From Candidatus Hydrogenedentota bacterium (GTDB lineage: Bacteria > Hydrogenedentota > Hydrogenedentia > Hydrogenedentales > SLHB01), in NCBI GenBank assembly GCA_007130675.1, contig SLSB01000102.1, positions 1 through 5,004 of the forward strand: a stretch of DNA of 5,004 bases, in the 5' to 3' direction. The translations under genes were made by a program, and so were the position numbers. Positions 1-5,004 of this stretch are shown piece by piece. Below the pieces are notes generated by a model. The model had not been told where the DNA came from. It did no database searches and saw only the letters and a program-made list of their open reading frames with translations. Numbering within the stretch: position 1 is the stretch's first letter; every line of letters begins with the position of its first letter.

Positions 1-718
1 GATTGTCCTGCTTCAAGGGAACACGGACTCCCCCTTCCGCGGCCCAATGGCGGGCTTCGTAGAGAATCCCGAGGGCAAGATCCAGTTGATAGTCGCCGTC
101 GCTGGTAACGGTGTTCAGCGATTCGGCGATGGTGTACCATGCTCCCTGGGTGTCGGGCGCGTAACGGGCCGGAGCTATCCGGTAGAGATGCGAAGCATTG
201 AACTCGAACGCATCAGGCTCGCGCCCGGGCCGTCGGGTCCAGGCGACTTCGCCGTTGAGACCATGGCGGCCCAAAATGGCCGTTGTCGCGACACCCAGAC
301 GCGGTTGAAGGTGGTCGGGCGCAAGCCGGCTGTTGCCCACGGGCAGGTCGGCTCCGGCAAACAGAGAAGTGCGCCATGTATCGAGGGGCCCAAGGTCGCG
401 CTGCATGAAGCGGTACTTCAGCCGCAATGCCAGATTCGACAACCCGGCGGTGGCGCCATCGTCCTGAAACCGCATGCGCATGAGATCGGCGTCCACCAGT
501 GCCGCCAGATCGCCCCGGATGCCATAAACCAGTTTCGTGCGCGACACCAGGCGTTCTCCGGCGTCCGCGCTGTCTCTGTAGTCTGTAAAAAGTGCCTGTG
601 TGCGAAGATAGAACTGCCCCCGGCCGGGGTGCGTGGCTCCTTCCATATACAGCGGCTCCTGGGCCAGCGCAATGCTCCCCCACGCCAACACAAGGCATCC
701 CCAAGTAAAGACTTTCAC
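1..718 (-). CDS. Exported outer-membrane beta-barrel-like protein, C-terminus beyond window
   Basis: A frame open from a GTG start at 718-716 through base 1 gives 239 residues with no stop; the C-terminus is outside the window. Residues 1-19 form a signal peptide: Lys at position 2, a hydrophobic core, and an ALA|QEP cleavage site. The mature part alternates polar and hydrophobic residues in strand-like stretches (for example around 36-45, 93-106, 117-127 and 209-223). Around residues 119-130 it has an LFAGADLPVGNS stretch resembling the turn seen in the MetA-pathway / 'transporter' outer-membrane barrels (PF13557-like). GTG is chosen because GGGAG at 725-729 lies 6 bases upstream and because the signal peptide begins there; no ATG precedes that peptide. 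It starts one base after the stop of the HMA lipoprotein gene, so the two are probably co-transcribed and translationally coupled. The reading frame and export signal are well supported. The barrel family is an inference, and the transported substrate is unknown. Confidence 0.8.
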   Translation of the reverse strand, partial: MKVFTWGCLVLAWGSIALAQEPLYMEGATHPGRGQFYLRTQALFTDYRDSADAGERLVSRTKLVYGIRGDLAALVDADLMRMRFQDDGATAGLSNLALRLKYRFMQRDLGPLDTWRTSLFAGADLPVGNSRLAPDHLQPRLGVATTAILGRHGLNGEVAWTRRPGREPDAFEFNASHLYRIAPARYAPDTQGAWYTIAESLNTVTSDGDYQLDLALGILYEARHWAAEGGVRVPLKQDN

Positions 719-719
719 G

Positions 720-1073
720 TTATGCTCCCGCCGTAACAAATTCGGTGAAGGTAAACCCAGCGTCTTCGATGGCCCTGATAAGCTGGCGCCGGGTCACCGA
801 GTGGTCTTCTTCCAGGCCGACAATTACATGACCCCTTTCAAGATCGGTTTGCACAGTGGAGACACCATCCACTGCCTTCATGACCCGATCCACGTTGCTC
901 GCGCACAGAGGGCAGCTCAGCCCGCGAGCGGCCAGAACGACCGTGCGTTCACCGGTCAATACTTCGTCTTGGTCCAACCCTGAATCGGTTTGCTGGGTGG
1001 GAGTGGTGGCACACGCAGCAAAAAAGCCTGCCGCCAGAATCACCGTAAGTATACGCATATAATGGTTTTCCAT
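720..1073 (-). CDS. Lipoprotein with heavy-metal-associated (HMA) domain
   Basis: A complete gene of 117 residues. The N-terminus is a lipoprotein signal: basic Arg7, a hydrophobic stretch from about 8 to 19, and a lipobox-like F-A-A-C with Cys21 as the predicted lipidated residue. Phe at -3 is less usual than Leu. A polar Thr/Gln/Asp-rich linker (22-42) leads to an HMA fold at about 44-113. This carries G-L-S-C-P-L-C, with Cys54 and Cys57 as the metal-binding pair, then a V-D-G-V turn (68-71) and the closing A-I-E-D-A-G-F motif (101-107) typical of the family. HMA domains bind Cu(I), Hg(II) or similar soft metals and pass them to partner proteins. Here the domain is tethered to a membrane outside the cytoplasm rather than attached to a P-type ATPase. 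ATG at 1073 has AAAAGG 7 bases upstream. The ATG at 1058, with GGAAAA upstream, is an alternative start giving a tighter signal peptide. The barrel gene follows directly. The fold is near certain; the metal is not known. Confidence 0.92.
   Translation of the reverse strand: MENHYMRILTVILAAGFFAACATTPTQQTDSGLDQDEVLTGERTVVLAARGLSCPLCASNVDRVMKAVDGVSTVQTDLERGHVIVGLEEDHSVTRRQLIRAIEDAGFTFTEFVTAGA
725..729 (-). promoter_or_regulatory. Shine-Dalgarno deciding the GTG start of the barrel gene
   Basis: On the minus strand GGGAG lies within the last codons of the HMA lipoprotein gene and 6 bases ahead of the GTG at 718-716. It sets the start of the downstream gene, which has no ATG ahead of its signal peptide. 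Its position inside the upstream coding sequence, with the upstream stop one base before the GTG, is the usual arrangement for translational coupling. Confidence 0.75.
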
Positions 1074-1101
1074 GGTGCTGCCTTTTCCTTCCGTTCACTC
1101 T

Positions 1102-1172
1102 ATGTGTTGAGCGTTAAACGCCCCCTTCCGGTTCACGTGCATCTCTATTCTGCACTTTTTTGCACAACACAT
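1102..1172 (-). promoter_or_regulatory. Predicted three-way-junction fold in the leader of the HMA gene
   Basis: Read on the minus strand, AUGUGUUG (1172-1165) is perfectly complementary to CAACACAU (1109-1102), an 8-bp closing stem. Nested inside are GUGCA (1155-1151) paired with UGCAC (1141-1137) around a 9-nt loop, and GCGU/ACGC (1121-1118 with 1114-1111) around a 3-nt loop. The upstream GUGCA copy at 1165-1161 could compete for the same UGCAC, giving a mutually exclusive pairing. The fold ends about 28 bases before the ATG at 1073. The complementarities are read directly from the sequence; that they form in the RNA or regulate anything is inference. It matches no riboswitch class I can name. 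Confidence 0.35.
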
Positions 1173-1257
1173 GCCAGGGACGGCACATTCCATTGAACTT
1201 GAACAGATTGGGCGCAGAGCACCCAGTCAGTGGTACGAACGGGATGGTGCGCGCCAG

Positions 1258-1287
1258 AATATAACGAGAATACACGGCTGCGCTCAA
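1258..1287 (-). promoter_or_regulatory. Probable sigma-70-type promoter for the HMA/barrel operon
   Basis: On the minus strand the -35 box TTGAGC (1287-1282) and -10 box TATATT (1263-1258) are separated by 18 bases. The -10 matches the consensus at five of six positions and the -35 at four of six. Transcription would start near 1251, leaving a leader of about 178 nt before the ATG at 1073. I saw no better-matching pair closer to the gene. The -10 sequence is identical to that of the divergent promoter at 1419-1447. Confidence 0.5.
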
Positions 1288-1333
1288 ACACGCCCCCAAA
1301 TGGGCTCCCATTGTGCCAGCGCGAAAGATTGGT

Positions 1334-1356
1334 CACATATTCTGGATACATATGTG
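1334..1356. promoter_or_regulatory. Perfect inverted repeat between divergent promoters, candidate operator
   Basis: CACATAT at 1334-1340 and ATATGTG at 1350-1356 are exact reverse complements separated by 9 bases, a 23-base dyad of a size suiting a dimeric transcription factor. It lies between the two -35 boxes, 46 bases from the leftward one and 62 from the rightward one, so an activator bound here could reach either promoter. Within it, ACATATGT (1348-1355) is itself palindromic. No regulator gene is visible in the window, so the protein that might bind is unknown. Confidence 0.35.
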
Positions 1357-1418
1357 TTTAGACCTTCTTTTGCCCTGCAGCAGCCGTGTTTTATCGGTCT
1401 TCCAGCGCATATTTCGCA

Positions 1419-1447
1419 TTGCCCGGGGGCGCGACAGCGTGTATATT
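1419..1447 (+). promoter_or_regulatory. Probable sigma-70-type promoter for the giant surface protein gene
   Basis: The -35 box TTGCCC (1419-1424) and -10 box TATATT (1442-1447) are separated by exactly 17 bases. The -10 matches five of six consensus positions and the -35 four of six. The predicted start near 1454 gives a leader of about 110 nt ahead of the ATG at 1566. Among the candidates I examined upstream of this gene it is clearly the best. Confidence 0.6.
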
Positions 1448-1472
1448 AGTCGTCACTGAGTATCTTTCGGGA

Positions 1473-1543
1473 CGTGGCACACGGGGGTTCTCGGGGATTG
1501 TTCGGTAGCGGAGTCGAAATCCCGGTGCAACAGGTGTTGCACC
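1473..1543 (+). promoter_or_regulatory. Structured 5' leader with consecutive hairpins upstream of the giant gene
   Basis: Three stem-loops follow one another. The first is CGTG/CACG around a 3-base loop (1473-1483), which is weak. The second pairs GGGATT (1494-1499) with AATCCC (1518-1523), then TCG (1502-1504) with CGA (1515-1517) around a 10-base loop, with a 2-base bulge. The third is a perfect 8-bp GGTGCAAC/GTTGCACC stem with loop AGGT (1524-1543), abutting the second with no gap. CAGGTG (1531-1536) can instead pair with CACCTG (1540-1545), excluding the third stem. The third hairpin ends seven bases before the AGGGGG ribosome binding site (1551-1556). There is no U-tract, so it is not an intrinsic terminator. 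A role in mRNA stability, translational control or ligand sensing is inference. I recognise no known riboswitch consensus. Confidence 0.45.
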
Positions 1544-1550
1544 TGCGAAG

Positions 1551-1556
1551 AGGGGG
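1551..1556 (+). promoter_or_regulatory. Ribosome binding site of the giant gene
   Basis: AGGGGG lies 9 bases before the ATG at 1566 and favours that start. The in-frame ATGs at 1701 and 1704, just before the hydrophobic signal segment, have a G-run only about 2-5 bases upstream, which is too close for normal initiation. The 45-residue extension before the hydrophobic segment is therefore probably real. Confidence 0.6.
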
Positions 1557-1565
1557 AAGTACATC

Positions 1566-4500
1566 ATGAAACATCTGCCATGCATGCCCATAACATCTTG
1601 CGTAATGCGGGCCTTGGCGTTCGGCACGAATTGGCCCCGAATGCGCCCAACCGGCCAGGACCCCAGCGCTGCTCGAGCGGGGAGTGTGCGTTTGGGGGTC
1701 ATGATGGCTCTTATTGTGCTGATTTTGGGCGTTGTGCCCGTGGCACATGCCAGCTTTGCCGGTGGGAGCGGGACCGAAGAAGACCCCTATCTGGTGGCCA
1801 CGGCGGCGCACCTGGACAATGTCCGCCAGCATCGCAATGCCCATTTCATGCAAGTCGATCATGTCGATCTTGGAGCCTCGCAGTGGAGCCAGGGCGAAGG
1901 CTGGGAACCCATCGGCGCCTCCGGAAGCGCAAACCGGTTCGAGGGTGTCTATGACGGCCGCGGGTTCGCTATTCGCAATCTCACCATCAATCGGCCCACA
2001 ACACGCCACCAAGGCCTGTTCGGTTACGCTCAGAATGCGGTACTGCGCAATATCCGTATCGAAAATGCCCAAGTTGCGGGCGGGCAATTCACTGGCGCAC
2101 TGGCCGGATACCTTGTGGATGGCGTGGCGCAAAATGCGTTTGCGTTCGTTAACGTACAAGGGACAACAGAAGTGGGAGGCCTGGTCGGTTACGTCGAACG
2201 CAGCCACGTGCGGCATTCCGGGGCCTCCGGCACAGTGGCCGGTTCGCAGAAGGTTGGTGGGGTGGTGGGACACCTTTCCGACATGGGTTCCACAATCACG
2301 GACAGCCTCAGCCATGCGGCGGTGACGGGTGACAACGAGGTCGGCGGTTTGGTGGGATATAGCATGATCGCCGGCATCTTCCGCTCGTACAGCATCGGGG
2401 CTGTGAGCGGCCACGGCGACCAGGTCGGCGGTCTTCTCGGGGGCGCCATGTTCGAATACCAAGGCTTCTACCCCGATGGCACGGTGTTCAGGAGTTACTG
2501 GGATGTTCAGGCTTCCGGCCAGAATACCAGCGCCCTGGGCGAGGGCCGGACCGCGGCGGAGATGCGCAACCAGGCAACGTACGAAACCTTTAATTTCCAC
2601 ACGATATGGAGGATGGACGAGACGAGCGGCTACCCCGTCCACAGGAACCTTGCAGCCTATGCGCTGCCGCAGCCTGTAGAAGTTGAGGACCTCGAAGGCT
2701 CGGGAACCCTCGAGGACCCGTACCTCATTACCACGGCTGATGAACTCAATGCCATGCGTCTGAACCGGGCGGCGAGTTACCGGCTGGCAAATGATATTGA
2801 TCTCAGGGATACGGTCGTGTGGAACCACGGCCGGGGCTGGATACCGATCGCACACGAACATGTTGAAAACAGTTTTGCAGGCACCTTGGACGGCGGCGGG
2901 TATACCATCCGAAATCTGCACATGAATCGCCCTGCGATGTTTAACATGGACACCCCGGTGGCAGGTCTTTTCGGCATGACCATACTGGCCACGTTTCGCG
3001 ATGTGAGACTGGAAAACGTGGACATCATACACGGGGGGACAGTTCTTGCGGCGGGAGGCCTGGCCGGCCTGGCAAGCATTGCAACTATCGAAGATGTGTA
3101 CGTATCAGGACAGATTATCGTGCCCCTGGCTGAAAACATAGGCGGTCTGGTCGGGTCCTTCCTTGGCTCGATGAAACGGGCAGCCGCCGATGTAGATGTG
3201 CATGGCCAACTGCGCGTGGGCGGCCTGGTGGGGGTATTCAGTGAAGTGCCGGAGGGATTGGATGAGCTTGATGTGCCCGAGGGGCGCGTGCTGCCCGCGG
3301 CAAGCGAGATACAGGATGCCTATGCCTTAGGGCACGTGGCGGCTGATGACTGGGCAGGCGGCCTGGTAGGGGCCATGGGCGATAACACAACCATCCAGCG
3401 CGCCTACAGTGCCGCCCGTGTGCGCGGTGATGGAACTCGCGTTGGCGGATTGGTGGGGCATAGCCGGGGAGACGTCACCGGCAGTTACTGGGATCAGGAG
3501 GCCTCGGGCCTCGCCGTGAGCGCGGAAGGAGAGGGCCGCACCACGGCCGAAATGACTTGGCCGCATGACGCCGATACCACATATATCGGATGGGATTTTG
3601 AGCAGATTTGGGAAGAAGACCGGGATGCCGCGCGCAATATGGGCTACCCTTACGTTAAAGGCATTCTGCCAATGGGCCCGCCAATCCTGTCGCCTATTCG
3701 CTCGGGCACGCTCGTGGCGGGAGACATCCTGCGCTTTAATGGCACAACCGTGGATAACCCCGACATGCAGTATGTCTGGGACTTCGGGGATGGGCGCATT
3801 TCCGCCGTACCTGATCCCGATCTCGTGAGTTTTCAAACACCGGGTGAATACAGGGTAACCTACTCCGTTTCGCTGCCCGATCAGGAGGCGCTGTATCCGG
3901 ACAGCCGCACATATACCGTTGTTGCCAATACGGGGAACCATCCCGACCTGCGCGTAATCGATCTCCGTGTGCCCGCGACGCCGGCCGCGGGTCAGCCCAT
4001 CGAGATCGGCTACACGGTGCGCAACGTGGGCCAGGGGCCCGCCGCACCTTCCTGGATTGACGCCGTTTATCTCTCCGAGGACCCCTATCTCGACACGACT
4101 GACATCCGGTTTAGCGAAGTTGTCGTGGATAGAACCCTCGCACCGGGCGAATCGTACCAAAACACCATCACCGGGTTTCTGCCAGGCGTGAACGAGGGCA
4201 TCTACTATCTCATCCTCTCGGTCAACGACACCTGGCAGGTAGTGGAACGGCACCGCCTCAACAACGAAGAGGCCGAAGCCGTTGCGGTTCAGATCCCGGC
4301 GCTTGCGTCCGGCGTCAGCTTCCCGGCCAGCTACGACGCGGGCCGTGTGCAACAGTATTACCGCATCAGCAACACGGAAGACCTGAGCCTCATGTTGAAC
4401 TTGGCGGGTGCAGACCCCGGCTTGGACATCTACGTTCGTTATGGGTCGATCCCCACACGAGGGGTCTACGATTACCGCGTAACGGGGGGCGAACTGCTCA

Positions 4501-5004
4501 TCCCCGCCGCCGCGGCAGGCGACTGGTTCGTCCTCGTGTTCGGCGACATGACACAATCCGGGACGTACAGTATCGGCTACGAAATGATGGACCTCGCGCT
4601 AACGAGCAGCTCGCCTGCACGCCATGCGGCGGGATCGGACCTGACGCTGATGCTTCGTGGTTCGGGTTTCCTTCGCCCGCTGGATGTTGCGTTGGTTTCG
4701 AGCACGGGCGACGTGTACGAACCGGAGCAGGTGGATGTGGAGGCGTATACACGTGCATCCGCCTGGTTCCCTGCAGGCACGGTTCCTCCGGGACATTACA
4801 CAGTGCGGGTCGCACGCGCTGGTCAAATGGCCCAACGGCCCGACACCCTCGAGGTCATCGCTGGCGGCGAACCCCGCCTGGATGTGCGCCTGCACCTCCC
4901 GGAGCGCTTAGGCTACATCCTGCTTTCTACGGTATTTGTCGAGTATGCCAATGTAGGTGACGCGCCCATGCCTGCCCCGTTGTTGTTCGTCACCGCGACA
5001 CAAA
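1566..5004 (+). CDS. Giant secreted modular protein: tandem GLUG modules, PKD, CARDB, PPC, IPT-like; C-terminus beyond window
   Basis: One frame stays open for 1146 codons to the window end. Residues 1-62 are an extended signal peptide: a 45-residue basic N-region, a hydrophobic core at 46-57, and cleavage after A-H-A at 62. The visible domains are as follows. GLUG module 1 spans about 66-361 and module 2 about 378-700. A PKD domain (705-788) carries the diagnostic W-D-F-G-D-G at 738-743. A CARDB/APHP domain (about 793-910) has T-V-R-N-V-G and Y-L-S-E-D motifs. A PPC (pre-peptidase C-terminal) domain covers about 913-1006. An IPT/TIG-like Ig fold covers about 1010-1098. From about 1104 another domain begins, with an E-Y-A-N-V-G stretch like a further CARDB-type fold. 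I read no cysteine codon after the signal peptide, which suits an exported protein. PPC domains usually accompany secreted proteins; GLUG, PKD and CARDB are binding or structural modules. The likely role is surface attachment or extracellular scaffolding, but ligand, anchoring and any catalytic domain lie outside the window. It is divergent from the HMA operon. Confidence 0.93.
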   Translation, partial: MKHLPCMPITSCVMRALAFGTNWPRMRPTGQDPSAARAGSVRLGVMMALIVLILGVVPVAHASFAGGSGTEEDPYLVATAAHLDNVRQHRNAHFMQVDHVDLGASQWSQGEGWEPIGASGSANRFEGVYDGRGFAIRNLTINRPTTRHQGLFGYAQNAVLRNIRIENAQVAGGQFTGALAGYLVDGVAQNAFAFVNVQGTTEVGGLVGYVERSHVRHSGASGTVAGSQKVGGVVGHLSDMGSTITDSLSHAAVTGDNEVGGLVGYSMIAGIFRSYSIGAVSGHGDQVGGLLGGAMFEYQGFYPDGTVFRSYWDVQASGQNTSALGEGRTAAEMRNQATYETFNFHTIWRMDETSGYPVHRNLAAYALPQPVEVEDLEGSGTLEDPYLITTADELNAMRLNRAASYRLANDIDLRDTVVWNHGRGWIPIAHEHVENSFAGTLDGGGYTIRNLHMNRPAMFNMDTPVAGLFGMTILATFRDVRLENVDIIHGGTVLAAGGLAGLASIATIEDVYVSGQIIVPLAENIGGLVGSFLGSMKRAAADVDVHGQLRVGGLVGVFSEVPEGLDELDVPEGRVLPAASEIQDAYALGHVAADDWAGGLVGAMGDNTTIQRAYSAARVRGDGTRVGGLVGHSRGDVTGSYWDQEASGLAVSAEGEGRTTAEMTWPHDADTTYIGWDFEQIWEEDRDAARNMGYPYVKGILPMGPPILSPIRSGTLVAGDILRFNGTTVDNPDMQYVWDFGDGRISAVPDPDLVSFQTPGEYRVTYSVSLPDQEALYPDSRTYTVVANTGNHPDLRVIDLRVPATPAAGQPIEIGYTVRNVGQGPAAPSWIDAVYLSEDPYLDTTDIRFSEVVVDRTLAPGESYQNTITGFLPGVNEGIYYLILSVNDTWQVVERHRLNNEEAEAVAVQIPALASGVSFPASYDAGRVQQYYRISNTEDLSLMLNLAGADPGLDIYVRYGSIPTRGVYDYRVTGGELLIPAAAAGDWFVLVFGDMTQSGTYSIGYEMMDLALTSSSPARHAAGSDLTLMLRGSGFLRPLDVALVSSTGDVYEPEQVDVEAYTRASAWFPAGTVPPGHYTVRVARAGQMAQRPDTLEVIAGGEPRLDVRLHLPERLGYILLSTVFVEYANVGDAPMPAPLLFVTATQ
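1761..2648 (+). repeat. GLUG module 1 (residues 66-361) of the giant protein
   Basis: The module opens with G-S-G-T-E-E-D-P-Y-L at 67-76, a V-D-H-V-D-L segment (97-102), and an F-E-G-V-Y-D-G-R-G-F turn at 125-134. Six consecutive GLUG cores follow: QGLFGY (149), TGALAGY (176), VGGLVGY (203), VGGVVGH (230), VGGLVGY (259) and VGGLLGG (287), spaced 27, 27, 27, 29 and 28 residues. It closes with a cap starting S-Y-W-D at 310-313, then G-E-G-R-T and a G-Y-P-V end near 355-358. The even spacing suggests a repetitive beta-solenoid-like fold; that is inference. Confidence 0.88.
2697..3665 (+). repeat. GLUG module 2 (residues 378-700) of the giant protein
   Basis: This is a second copy of the module-1 plan. 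It opens with G-S-G-T-L-E-D-P-Y-L at 378-387, then N-D-I-D-L and an F-A-G-T-L-D-G-G-G-Y turn. GLUG cores start at about 465, 496, 525, 551, 597 and 626 (most of the VGGLVG type), and it ends with the S-Y-W-D cap at 640-643 and a G-Y-P-Y end at 693-696. Spacing is 31, 29, 26, 46 and 29 residues. The 46-residue gap holds an acidic insertion (about 558-585) with no counterpart in module 1. Both modules have six cores, which supports duplication within the gene followed by divergence. Confidence 0.88.
3678..3929 (+). other. PKD domain (residues 705-788) of the giant protein
   Basis: The stretch after module 2 begins P-P-I-L-S-P and contains G-D-I-L-R-F-N-G, then W-D-F-G-D-G (738-743), then F-Q-T-P-G-E-Y-R-V-T-Y and a closing Y-T-V-V strand. 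This is the strand order and signature of PKD beta-sandwich domains, which in bacterial secreted proteins act as spacers or binding modules. The length of about 84 residues is normal for the family. Confidence 0.88.
3942..4584 (+). other. CARDB (APHP) domain followed by PPC domain (residues 793-1006)
   Basis: Residues 793-910 fit a CARDB/APHP fold: P-D-L-R-V-I-D-L, G-Q-P-I-E-I-G-Y-T-V-R-N-V-G, Y-L-S-E-D, L-A-P-G-E-S-Y, and V-V-E then N-N-E near the end. This is the cell-adhesion-related variant of an Ig-like fold. Residues 913-1006 fit a PPC domain: Y-D-A-G-R-V-Q-Q-Y-Y-R-I (the export-associated opening), L-M-L-N-L, G-L-D-I-Y-V-R-Y-G, A-G-D-W-F-V-L-V, and the final S-G-T-Y-S-I strand. The order CARDB then PPC recurs in giant secreted proteins. 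Domain assignment is by motif recognition only. Confidence 0.8.

Noticed and set aside
47..736. A 229-codon plus-strand open frame over the barrel gene
   Set aside because: The minus-strand frame from GTG 718 has a signal peptide, a good ribosome binding site and a beta-barrel-like pattern. The plus-strand product lacks any domain and runs through the operon junction.
1193..1204. Two tandem TTGAAC hexamers
   Set aside because: Two copies of a hexamer can occur by chance in this length, and they do not coincide with either promoter, so I do not call them a regulatory repeat.
1171..1449. A 92-codon plus-strand open frame in the control region
   Set aside because: It has no convincing ribosome binding site and no recognisable domain. 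It overlaps both predicted promoters and the dyad, so the region is better explained as regulatory DNA.
1494..1530. tRNA-like T-arm (a GTCGAAATCCC stretch)
   Set aside because: The stretch resembles a T-loop, but there is no acceptor stem, D-arm or anticodon arm at the right spacing, so it is not a tRNA.
1524..1545. Hairpin as an intrinsic terminator
   Set aside because: The 8-bp stem is strong enough, but it is followed by a purine-rich ribosome binding site with no run of T, so it cannot be a standard terminator.
1446..3032. A 528-codon open frame on the minus strand
   Set aside because: Its codons lie exactly opposite those of the giant gene, so it stays open merely because that gene seldom uses TTA, CTA or TCA. 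The antisense product has no recognisable domain, while the plus frame has clear GLUG motifs throughout.
3327..4556. A 409-codon open frame on the minus strand
   Set aside because: It is the same codon-opposite shadow. Its stop is the complement of the single TTA Leu codon of the giant gene at 3327-3329. The plus frame encodes obvious GLUG, PKD, CARDB and PPC domains across it.

Overview
The window is a GC-rich bacterial chromosomal segment holding two divergent transcription units separated by a 492-base control region (1074-1565). I see no rRNA, tRNA, CRISPR array, insertion sequence or phage gene. The visible products carry signal peptides or a lipobox, and two point to a cell envelope with an outer membrane. 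Chains of GLUG, PKD, CARDB and PPC domains in very large secreted proteins are common in PVC- and FCB-type environmental bacteria (Planctomycetes, Hydrogenedentes and relatives). That placement is an inference from domain style, and the species cannot be read from the window.

Left unit (minus strand, 1073 down past base 1): a small lipoprotein with a heavy-metal-associated (HMA) fold and an intact CxxC metal-binding pair. It is followed after one base by a GTG-started gene for an exported, probably outer-membrane beta-barrel protein, cut off at base 1. The one-base gap and a Shine-Dalgarno inside the end of the first gene suggest translational coupling and a shared task, plausibly soft-metal (copper- or mercury-like) handling in the periplasm and outer membrane.

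Control region (1074-1565): each unit has a recognisable sigma-70-like promoter, both with a TATATT -10 box. A perfect 7-base inverted repeat lies between the two promoters and could be an operator shared by both. Each promoter would produce a long leader RNA (roughly 110 nt rightward, 180 nt leftward) with predicted secondary structure: consecutive hairpins just ahead of the ribosome binding site on the right, and a possible three-way junction on the left.

Right unit (plus strand, 1566 past base 5004): one uninterrupted reading frame of at least 1146 codons for a giant secreted modular protein. It has an extended signal peptide, two tandem GLUG modules of about 300 residues each, a PKD domain, a CARDB (APHP) domain, a PPC domain, an IPT/TIG-like Ig fold and the start of another domain. 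It looks like a surface or extracellular adhesin-type protein; no catalytic domain is visible in this part.

The long open frames antisense to this gene are shadows caused by its avoidance of TTA, CTA and TCA codons.
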